This document shows, piece by piece, positions 7,690 through 15,734 of a stretch of 64,000 nt of DNA. This DNA is from Eutrophosalina sp902522775 (GTDB lineage: Bacteria > Bacteroidota > Bacteroidia > Flavobacteriales > Flavobacteriaceae): positions 62,001 through 126,000 of the forward strand of contig CABYWQ010000004.1 in assembly GCA_902522775.1 (NCBI GenBank). Reading direction: 5' to 3'. The position numbers and the translations under genes are program-made. A model generated the notes under the pieces. That model was not told the DNA's origin. It did no database searches and worked only from the letters and a program-made list of their open reading frames with translations. Position 1 is the first letter of the stretch. Each line of letters opens with the position of its first letter.

Positions 7690-10251
7690 TTATTTATTTT
7701 TTAGCTTTTTCTTGACCTTTAGCTCATTAAAGCATTCCAATGTATCACCAATTTTGATATCATTATAATTTTTCAACTGAATTCCACAATCATAACCTTT
7801 AGTTACCTCTTTCACATCATCCTGGAATCTTTTTAGAGAAGAAAGTTCAGTTGTAGTAACAACTATTCCGTCTCTGATTAATCTAACTTTAGATTTTCTA
7901 TTAATTTTTCCGCTCATCACCATACAACCCGCAATTGTTCCAACTTTTGATATTTTAAATGTTTCACGAATTTCAGCTGAACCAGTTAACTCTTCCTTCA
8001 ACTCTGGAGATAGTAGCCCCTCCATAGCGTCTTTTAAATCATTAATTGCGTCATATATAATAGAATAATTTCTAATGTCAACTTCCTCTTTGTCTGCAAT
8101 ATTTCTTGCATTACCTGTTGGTCGTACGTTAAAACCAATAACAATAGCCTCTGATGCGGAGGCAAGTAAAATATCAGATTCTGTTATCGCACCAACAGCT
8201 TTATGAATAATATTTACCACTATTTCGTCAGAAGATAATTTTTGAAAGGAATCAGATAGTGCCTCTACTGAACCATCAACATCACCCTTTAATATAATGT
8301 TTAACTCTTTAAAGTCTCCAATAGCAATTCTTCTTCCAATTTCATCCAGTGTTATATGTTTTTGAGTTCTAACGCTTTGTTCTCTTACCAACTGAGTTCT
8401 CTTAGCTGCTATACTCTTTGCTTCTTTTTCATCATTAAAAACATTAAACTTATCACCCGCCTGAGGAGCTCCATCTAAACCTAAAATTGATACCGGCATG
8501 GATGGGCCTGCTGATTTAATTTGATGTCCCCTCTCGTCATAAAGTGCTCTAACTTTTCCACTATATTGGCCAACTAAAATATAATCTCCTATATTGAGTG
8601 TCCCAGATTGTACAAGTAAAGTAGATATATAACCCTTACCCTTATCAAGCCTAGCTTCGATAACGGAACCATTTGATGATTTATTTGGATTTGCTTTGAG
8701 TTCTAACATTTCAGCTTCCAAAATAATTTTTTCCATAAGTTCATCTATACCAATTCCCTTTAATGCTGAAATATCATGGGACTGGATTTTACCTCCCCAG
8801 TCTTCAACTAATAAATTCATGCCTGATAACTTCTCTTTTATTTTTTCAGGATTTGAAACATCTCTATCAATTTTATTAATTGCAAAAACGATTGGTACCC
8901 CAGCTGCTTGAGCATGGCTAATTGCTTCTTTTGTTTGAGGCATGATGTCATCATCAGCTGCAATCACTATTACTACAATATCTGTAAGTTGAGTTCCTCT
9001 GGCCCTCATAGCTGTAAAAGCTTCATGGCCCGGAGTATCTAAGAATGTTATTTTATTTCCATTCTTTAATTTCACATTATATGCTCCAATATGCTGGGTT
9101 ATTCCACCAGACTCTCCAGCGATGACATTTTCTTTTCTGATAAAATCCAATAATGATGTTTTACCATGATCAACATGACCCATTACCGTGACTATTGGTG
9201 GACGAGGTAAAAGGTCATCAATGGAGTCAGTATCCTCTTGTATTGATTCTTCAATTTCAGCAGTAACAAAATCTACTTCAAATCCAAACTCATCAGCAAC
9301 AACAGAAAGAGTTTCAGCATCTAATCTTTGGTTCATTGTAACCATTATTCCCAAAGACATACATGCTGAAATAATATCATTTCCAGATACTTCCATCATT
9401 GAAGCTACTTCTCCAACAGTAATAAATTCAGTAACTTGTATTATTTTCTTGTCAGAATCGATTTTTTCTTGATCCTCAGATCTTTTTTTATGACTATCTC
9501 TTTTTTCTTTTCTGTATTTTGCAGCATTAGATTTTGAAGATGTCTGTAATTTTTCAAGGGTTTCTTTAATCTGCTTTTGAACAACATCGTCGTTCAGTTG
9601 AGAGTCAGAACTTTTTATTTTTTTTTGTTTGCTAATAACTGTTTTTGAAACATCTTTCTTTGATGGAATATCTTTAGCAATTCTTCTTCTTTTTCTCTTA
9701 TTTTTTAGAGAATTATCATCAGCTTCTGATTTTTTGAATTGATCCAAATTAATTTTTTCACCAGTCTTTTTTAGCCCAGAAAGCTTCTCATATTTTGTGT
9801 GAATCTTAGTTTCTAAATTTTCGGAAGATTGACTTTGATTTTCATCTTTTATAAATAGTTTATTATTATTTTCATTTACTTCATCCTTAACATCTTGAAC
9901 AATAGTTTTTTCATTTAAATTTATTTCACCTACTTTCTTAAATTGATGAATAGATGACTTTGAAGTTATAGTTCTGTTCCTACTTTTTTCCTCTTTTTCT
10001 TGCTCAAATTTAATCCTTAACTCTTCTTTTTCTTTTTGCTTTTCTTCAGTTAAATCATGAGATTCAACTTTACTAGATCTATCAGAACTAAACTCAGATA
10101 CCAATAAGTCGTATTGATTTTGAGAAATTTTAGTTGTTGGTCTTGGTTCTATTTCATGACCATTAGATGAAAGGAATTCAACAATTCTTTCTAAAGAAAT
10201 ATTAAATTCTCTAATAACTTTATTTAACCTAATTTTATTTAATTCGCTCAT
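7690..10251 (-). CDS. infB: Translation initiation factor IF-2
   Basis: The 853-residue protein has an N-terminal IF2_N-like helical segment (SELNKIRLNKVIREFN), a long low-complexity linker rich in Lys, Glu, Ser and Asp (about 55-270), and a second IF2_N-type domain (about 271-330). The GTPase follows, with G1 GHVDHGKT (358-365), then DTPGHEAF and NKID, and then the C-terminal beta-barrel domains. IF-2 delivers initiator tRNA to the 30S subunit. The start overlaps the nusA stop by one base, so the two genes are coupled. The protein is somewhat short for flavobacterial IF-2 because of a compact linker. Confidence 0.96.
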   Translation of the reverse strand: MSELNKIRLNKVIREFNISLERIVEFLSSNGHEIEPRPTTKISQNQYDLLVSEFSSDRSSKVESHDLTEEKQKEKEELRIKFEQEKEEKSRNRTITSKSSIHQFKKVGEINLNEKTIVQDVKDEVNENNNKLFIKDENQSQSSENLETKIHTKYEKLSGLKKTGEKINLDQFKKSEADDNSLKNKRKRRRIAKDIPSKKDVSKTVISKQKKIKSSDSQLNDDVVQKQIKETLEKLQTSSKSNAAKYRKEKRDSHKKRSEDQEKIDSDKKIIQVTEFITVGEVASMMEVSGNDIISACMSLGIMVTMNQRLDAETLSVVADEFGFEVDFVTAEIEESIQEDTDSIDDLLPRPPIVTVMGHVDHGKTSLLDFIRKENVIAGESGGITQHIGAYNVKLKNGNKITFLDTPGHEAFTAMRARGTQLTDIVVIVIAADDDIMPQTKEAISHAQAAGVPIVFAINKIDRDVSNPEKIKEKLSGMNLLVEDWGGKIQSHDISALKGIGIDELMEKIILEAEMLELKANPNKSSNGSVIEARLDKGKGYISTLLVQSGTLNIGDYILVGQYSGKVRALYDERGHQIKSAGPSMPVSILGLDGAPQAGDKFNVFNDEKEAKSIAAKRTQLVREQSVRTQKHITLDEIGRRIAIGDFKELNIILKGDVDGSVEALSDSFQKLSSDEIVVNIIHKAVGAITESDILLASASEAIVIGFNVRPTGNARNIADKEEVDIRNYSIIYDAINDLKDAMEGLLSPELKEELTGSAEIRETFKISKVGTIAGCMVMSGKINRKSKVRLIRDGIVVTTTELSSLKRFQDDVKEVTKGYDCGIQLKNYNDIKIGDTLECFNELKVKKKLKNK

Positions 10252-11486
10252 TAATTTTTTTCGAACTCTTCAGTAAGTATTTTTCTTACATCAATTATTG
10301 TTTCTTCTTCTAAGTCTGTTCTTTTGGCTAAATCATCAATATCTTGCTCAAGTATACTTTTTGCAGTGTCCAGTCCAGCTTTTTTAAATTCATCTATTAT
10401 CCATGAATCAATTTCATCAGAAAACTCAGTAAGTTCAACATCTTCTTCAGAACCTTCTCTAAAAACATCAATTTCATATCCAGTAAGCTGTCCAGCCAAT
10501 TTAATATTATAACCACCTCTACCAATTGCTTTTGAAACCTGATCTGAATCTAAATAAACTTGAACTGTTTTATTTTCATCATCTATTTTCAATGAGGTTA
10601 TTTTTGCGGGACTAAGAGATCTTGTAATATACAGTTGAACATTATTTGTGAAATTAACTACATCAATATTCTCATTTCCAAGTTCTCTAACAATTCCATG
10701 TATTCTAGAACCTTTCATTCCCACACAGGCTCCTACCGGATCAATTCTATCATCATATGAATCAACTGATACTTTTGCTTTTTCACCAGGTATTCTAACA
10801 ACTTTTTTAATATTAATTAGTCCATCAAACACCTCAGGAATATCTTGTTCGAAAAGCTTTTCTAAGAATTTTGGGGAAGTTCTTGACATAATTATTGAAG
10901 GTTTAGTTCCCTTGAGTTCAACTGACTCAATAATTCCACGAACTGAATCGCCTTTTCTATAAAAGTCAGATGGTATTTGCCTGTCTTTCGGCATAATTAT
11001 TTCGTTACCATCATCATCTAAAAGAATAACTACATTATGTCTTATGTGATGAACTTCGGCTGTATAAATTTCACCAATAAGATCAATAAACTGTTTGTAT
11101 ATAATTCCATTATCATGTTCGTGAATTTTAGCAACTAAATTTTGTCTAAGAGATAATACAACTCTTCTACCTAAATCAACAAGTTTAACTTCTTCTGAAA
11201 CATCTTCACCAACCTCAAAATCAGGTTCAATTTTTCTTGCATCTGATAAAGAGACCTGACTATTATGGTCTTCTACATCTTCATCTGCAACAACTACTCT
11301 ATTTCTCCATATTTCCAAATCACCTTTATCTGGATTAATAATAACATCAAAATTTTCATCGTCACCAAATTTTCTTTTTAATGTATTTCTAAAAACTTCT
11401 TCAAGAATAGACATTAATGTAACCCTGTCTATAAACTTTTCATCTTTAAACTCTGAAAAAGATTCAATTAATGATAAATTATCCAT
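10251..11486 (-). CDS. nusA: Transcription termination/antitermination factor NusA
   Basis: The 411-residue protein shows the NusA layout: N-terminal RNA-polymerase-binding domain, S1 domain (about 135-200), two KH domains (ACVGMKGSRIHGIVREL and VSKAIGRGGYNIKLAGQL) and an acidic C terminus. It modulates RNA polymerase pausing, termination and antitermination. It is the first protein gene of a nusA-infB operon. The usual upstream partner rimP is absent; tRNA-Gln lies upstream instead. Confidence 0.96.
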   Translation of the reverse strand: MDNLSLIESFSEFKDEKFIDRVTLMSILEEVFRNTLKRKFGDDENFDVIINPDKGDLEIWRNRVVVADEDVEDHNSQVSLSDARKIEPDFEVGEDVSEEVKLVDLGRRVVLSLRQNLVAKIHEHDNGIIYKQFIDLIGEIYTAEVHHIRHNVVILLDDDGNEIIMPKDRQIPSDFYRKGDSVRGIIESVELKGTKPSIIMSRTSPKFLEKLFEQDIPEVFDGLINIKKVVRIPGEKAKVSVDSYDDRIDPVGACVGMKGSRIHGIVRELGNENIDVVNFTNNVQLYITRSLSPAKITSLKIDDENKTVQVYLDSDQVSKAIGRGGYNIKLAGQLTGYEIDVFREGSEEDVELTEFSDEIDSWIIDEFKKAGLDTAKSILEQDIDDLAKRTDLEEETIIDVRKILTEEFEKN

Positions 11487-11511
11487 ATTTATTAAATTAT
11501 ATATAATAAAG

Positions 11512-11530
11512 GAGGGGACGATGTCCCCTC
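11512..11530 (-). terminator. Strong hairpin between tRNA-Gln and nusA
   Basis: GAGGGGAC (11512-11519) and GTCCCCTC (11523-11530) form a perfect 8-bp GC-rich stem with a 3-nt loop. Read on the minus strand it lies after tRNA-Gln and 25 nt before the nusA start. The following CTTTATTATATATAA is T-rich but has no clean U-run. It may terminate the tRNA transcript or act as an attenuator in the nusA leader. Confidence 0.55.
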
Positions 11531-11579
11531 TGTTATTTCATTCTGCTGTGCAAATATATAAATATATTGCAAAACCTAG

Positions 11580-11652
11580 TTGGCCTACTAGGGGTCGAAC
11601 CTAGACTCTTCTGGACCAAAACCAGACGTGTTGCCAATTACACCATAGGCCA
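11580..11652 (-). tRNA. tRNA-Gln (anticodon UUG)
   Basis: The minus strand folds into a full cloverleaf. The acceptor stem TGGCCTA pairs with TAGGCCA (11646-11652 with 11581-11587). The anticodon stem TCTGG/CCAGA holds the 7-nt loop TTTTGGT, giving anticodon TTG. The T-arm CTAGG-TTCGAAC-CCTAG is perfect. The CCA end is not encoded. A TAAATTTG element at 11668-11661 ends 8 nt before the 5' end and probably serves as its promoter. Confidence 0.95.
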
Positions 11653-11773
11653 AGAGGGTTCAAATTTAAAATAACTTTCAATTATACACCAGTTTATTGT
11701 AAATAAATATTATTAAATATTAAAATATAATAATTGATAATGTTTATTTATTTTAGATATTCAATTTAGTTTT

Positions 11774-14700
11774 TTGAGCTTTTCAAAATATAATAAAATA
11801 TTTGGGATTTTTTGCGGTTTAATTGCGTTCGTAATTTATTCTCTTACAGTTGAACCAACAGCAAGCTACTGGGATTGTGCAGAATACATTTCAACATCAG
11901 CTAAGCTTCAAATTGGTCATCCACCTGGAGCACCCCTGTTTCAAATGCTTGGTGCAATTTTTTCGATACTAGCTCTAAATAATGAACAAATAGCATATAC
12001 TATAAACATGATGTCTGTGACATCAAGTGCCTTAACAATTATATTTCTTTTTTGGTCAATTTCTCTTTTGGTTAAAAAAATTCTTGGAATTGGAAAAACT
12101 ATAAAGAAAAATGAACTAATGAAAGTTTTTGGATCCTCTTTTTTAGGTGCATTGACTTTTACATTTACAGATAGTTTTTGGTTCAACGCTGTAGAGGCTG
12201 AAGTTTATGCAATGGCAACATTAATTTTATCTGTTTTATTTTGGTTGGGGTTAAAGTGGGAGTCTGAATTTTACGATGAAAGATCTGACAAGTGGTTAAT
12301 TTTAATTTCATTTGTAATAGGCCTTTCTTTTGGAGTTCATTTTATGGGACTTCTAGCCTTACCTTCAATAGGCTTAATTTACTATTTTAAAAAATATTCT
12401 GAATTTAATTTTAAAAAATTTTTGATTGCTAATATTATTTCTGTTTCAATATTATTATTCATTTTTAAACTTTTACTACCATCAACATTAAAACTATTTG
12501 GATACCTCGAAGTTTTTTTTGTAAATGATCTTAGACTACCATTTAATTCTGGAACAATTTTTACAGGTTTTTTAATAGTATCAACTCTTTACTATTTATT
12601 TAACTACTCTATCAAAAATAGACTTTATTTATTCAACACTATTCTGCTTTGTTTAACTTTTATATTCATTGGATTTTCATCTTGGTTAATGATACCCATC
12701 AGATCAAATGCTGACACTGTCATAAATGAAAATTCACCAAAAGATGCAAGATCATTATTAGCTTACTATAATCTAGAACAATATCCTGAAACATACTTGT
12801 TTTATGGTCCTATGTTCACTGATGCGTATGCTGGTCAAGATTTAGATGAGCCATATAAAGATGATAAACCTAAATATGAAAAAGATTATACTTTAAATAG
12901 GTATGTAATTGTAAATGACTGGAAAAATGGAAAGATCAATTCAAATAAAAATCATAGAGGTTTTTTTCCTAGAATGTGGAGTGATAATAATGCTTTAAAC
13001 TATATTAAATATTATGGATTTCTAAATTTTGAGATCAAGAGAGAATTTAAAGATAATTCACAGATTGAGGAAATAGTTAATGATTTTAAAAATGAAATAA
13101 ACAATGGAGATGTATCAGCTGAAGAATTTAATGAATTTTTATCGAATTTTAGCAGTTATATTAACATAGAAAAACCCAGCTTTTTATCAAATCTTAATTA
13201 TTTTTTATCATTTCAGTTAGGTTACATGTATTTTAGATATTTCATGTGGAATTTTTCGGGAAGGCAAAATGATAATCAATGGAAATTTGACGTTGAAAAT
13301 GGAAATTGGCTATCAGGAATTAAATATATTGACGAGATTCGTCTGGGTTCTCAAGAAAACCTTCCAAGTGACTCTGTTAATAATAAATCAAGAAATATAT
13401 ATTTTATGATTCCCTTTATTTTAGGGATATTGGGCTTATTCATGCTTTTAAAAACTGATTTTAAAACTTTTTGGCCTGTTTTTTTATTATTTATTTTTAC
13501 CGGAATAGCTCTAAAATTTTATCTTAATGAAAGAGTTTTTGAACCAAGGGAGAGGGATTATGCCCTTGTTGGTTCTTTCTATGCATACTCAATTTTTATA
13601 GGTTTGAGTTTTTTATTTTTTTTCAAAAAAATGAAAAATTATCTAAATGAAAATTACAGTTCTTTAATTTCATTGATAATTGTTTCAGCTTGCCCTTTAC
13701 TTTTAGGTTTTAATAATTGGGATGACCATGATAGATCAAATAGATACACTGCACAAACACTTGCTAAAGCGTATCTAGATTCAATTGAAGAAGATAAGCA
13801 ATCTATAATATTTACAATTGGAGATAATGACACCTTTGCTCTTTGGTATGCTCAAGAAATAGAAGAGCATAGAACGGATGTCAGAACCATAAATACTAGT
13901 TTGATAGCAACTGATTGGTATATGGACCAAATGAAAAGGAAAGCTTACAAAAGTGACCCTATAAAATCTCAACTTACACATAAACAATATGCTTATGGAG
14001 TTAGAGATTACATTAAATATGAAGAACTTATTGATTCAGTAAGATGGGACCTAAAAGATTTTATGAATTGGATAAGTAGTGATAATGAAAGAACTAAATA
14101 CAAATTTTTACTTGAACAATATGGATATGAAAAATCTGATCTAAGTGAAATTCCAAAATTCACTCAAAACATGATTTTCTATCCAACAAATAAAATTAGA
14201 TTTTATGTTAATAAAGAAAATGTTTTGAACAGTGGTGTTGTTAAAAAGGAAAATGAAAATTTAATTGTTGACTATATAGATATAGATTTACCTGAATCAG
14301 GATTATATAAAAATCAAATTTTAATGCTTGATATATTATCAAAAAATGATTGGGAAAGGCCTATATATTTTACAGGTGGAAGTTATAAAGATTCTGAATA
14401 TTTGTGGATGAAAAATTACTTACAATTAGATGGCTTGGTTTATAAACTTGTACCAATAGATACACCGCTAAATCCTGAAAATCCCTATCAAATGGGTAGG
14501 ATTGATGCAAATACAATGTATGAAATTGTTAAAAAATGGAAGTGGGGAAATTCTGAATCTGATAAAATATATCATGACCCTGAAACTAGAAAAAATAGTA
14601 TAACATTTAGAAGTAATTTACATAGACTAGCTGAAGAATTTATATCATTAGGAGATAATTTCAAAGCTCTTGAGATTTTAGATTTATCATTTGATAAGTT

Positions 14701-15310
14701 ACCTATTGAATATTTTGGATATTATAGCTTAAGTGAACCATACATAAATAGCTATCATAAAATTGGTGAAAAGGAAAAGTCAAGAAATTTATTTAAGAAG
14801 ATTGAAGAAAAGTACCATGAGCAGATTAATTATTACTCCAAATCAATGATATTAAATCCAAATAAATTTAACTTAGAAATACACGCTGAAAATATTTTTA
14901 CTTATAATGAAAGACTTAGAGGTCTTTTAGAAAATCAAATAAATATTGGAGAAGAAAAATTTGTTAGTGAATTTATTATAAAATACATGAAATCAACAGA
15001 TATATTTAAGGATTTATATGGTGAATATGACTTTTATAATTACATGAATAGTTTTATAAAGCCACTTTATGTTTCTGAAAAAGTTACAGATGCAAGAAAT
15101 TTATACGAAAAAATAAAAAGTTTAATAATATCAAGATTAAATACTTTAATTTCTGCAAATGATAATTCGAATTCAGAATATATAAACGATTTAATTACTC
15201 AAGAACTAGAAAAATATGAAAATCTAATTAATATTATTTCAAAATTTGAAAATAAAAAATATCTAGATTCAGAAATTATTGATTATAAAAAATATTATAA
15301 TCAATTTTAA
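11774..15310 (+). CDS. DUF2723 polytopic membrane protein, probable protein O-glycosyltransferase
   Basis: This 1178-residue protein starts with the DUF2723 signature (SLTVEPTASYWDCAEYISTSAKLQIGHPPGAPLFQMLG). About eleven hydrophobic segments lie in the first 650 residues, and a long soluble C-terminal half contains helical, TPR-like stretches. DUF2723 proteins resemble GT-C enzymes of the TMEM260/PMT type, and the Bacteroidota members are candidates for protein O-glycosylation from a lipid-linked sugar. The Asp-Glu context near WDCAEY is the expected catalytic region. The start is TTG at 11774: no ATG precedes the conserved motif, and the first residues fit relatives. It stands alone after a tRNA and converges on the thioredoxin-like gene. 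Confidence 0.85.
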   Translation: MSFSKYNKIFGIFCGLIAFVIYSLTVEPTASYWDCAEYISTSAKLQIGHPPGAPLFQMLGAIFSILALNNEQIAYTINMMSVTSSALTIIFLFWSISLLVKKILGIGKTIKKNELMKVFGSSFLGALTFTFTDSFWFNAVEAEVYAMATLILSVLFWLGLKWESEFYDERSDKWLILISFVIGLSFGVHFMGLLALPSIGLIYYFKKYSEFNFKKFLIANIISVSILLFIFKLLLPSTLKLFGYLEVFFVNDLRLPFNSGTIFTGFLIVSTLYYLFNYSIKNRLYLFNTILLCLTFIFIGFSSWLMIPIRSNADTVINENSPKDARSLLAYYNLEQYPETYLFYGPMFTDAYAGQDLDEPYKDDKPKYEKDYTLNRYVIVNDWKNGKINSNKNHRGFFPRMWSDNNALNYIKYYGFLNFEIKREFKDNSQIEEIVNDFKNEINNGDVSAEEFNEFLSNFSSYINIEKPSFLSNLNYFLSFQLGYMYFRYFMWNFSGRQNDNQWKFDVENGNWLSGIKYIDEIRLGSQENLPSDSVNNKSRNIYFMIPFILGILGLFMLLKTDFKTFWPVFLLFIFTGIALKFYLNERVFEPRERDYALVGSFYAYSIFIGLSFLFFFKKMKNYLNENYSSLISLIIVSACPLLLGFNNWDDHDRSNRYTAQTLAKAYLDSIEEDKQSIIFTIGDNDTFALWYAQEIEEHRTDVRTINTSLIATDWYMDQMKRKAYKSDPIKSQLTHKQYAYGVRDYIKYEELIDSVRWDLKDFMNWISSDNERTKYKFLLEQYGYEKSDLSEIPKFTQNMIFYPTNKIRFYVNKENVLNSGVVKKENENLIVDYIDIDLPESGLYKNQILMLDILSKNDWERPIYFTGGSYKDSEYLWMKNYLQLDGLVYKLVPIDTPLNPENPYQMGRIDANTMYEIVKKWKWGNSESDKIYHDPETRKNSITFRSNLHRLAEEFISLGDNFKALEILDLSFDKLPIEYFGYYSLSEPYINSYHKIGEKEKSRNLFKKIEEKYHEQINYYSKSMILNPNKFNLEIHAENIFTYNERLRGLLENQINIGEEKFVSEFIIKYMKSTDIFKDLYGEYDFYNYMNSFIKPLYVSEKVTDARNLYEKIKSLIISRLNTLISANDNSNSEYINDLITQELEKYENLINIISKFENKKYLDSEIIDYKKYYNQF

Positions 15311-15311
15311 C

Positions 15312-15608
15312 TTAAAGAAACTCGCTCAGTAAATTTATAAGTGTATTGGCATCTTGTTCTCCGCTCTGCCTCCAAACCATCTCACCAGATTTGTATATCA
15401 TTAATGTAGGTAAACCCTTAATTCGTAAAGCTTGTGCCAATTCATTATTTTTATCAACATTAATCTTTATTACTTTACCCTTATCACCAATTGCAGCAGC
15501 AACATCTTTTAATACGGGGTGCATTGAGATTGATGCTTCATTCCAATCAGTATAAAAATCAAGAAGAATTGGCATTTCTGAATCGATAAGTTCACCAAAT
15601 TTTGACAT
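15312..15608 (-). CDS. Thioredoxin-like protein lacking the CXXC site
   Basis: The 98-residue protein has a complete thioredoxin fold: strand ILLDFYTDW, helix, KVIKINVDKN, then the cis-proline strand GLPTLMIYKSGEMVWRQSG. The active site WCGPC is replaced by WNEAS (residues 22-26), so both redox cysteines are missing, and there is no cysteine elsewhere. It cannot act as a dithiol reductase; a scaffold or chaperone role is possible but not shown. It is divergent from polA and its 3' end nearly touches the DUF2723 gene. Family membership is clear; function is unknown. Confidence 0.85.
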   Translation of the reverse strand: MSKFGELIDSEMPILLDFYTDWNEASISMHPVLKDVAAAIGDKGKVIKINVDKNNELAQALRIKGLPTLMIYKSGEMVWRQSGEQDANTLINLLSEFL

Positions 15609-15734
15609 ATCAAAAATTTAATGCAAAAATAACAATTTTTATAAATAATAAATTATAAAACTATAAGTCAAAATATTTAGCTTAATAAATATTAAAATTT
15701 CTAGCCATTAGTTTGTAATTTAGAATTTAAGTCA

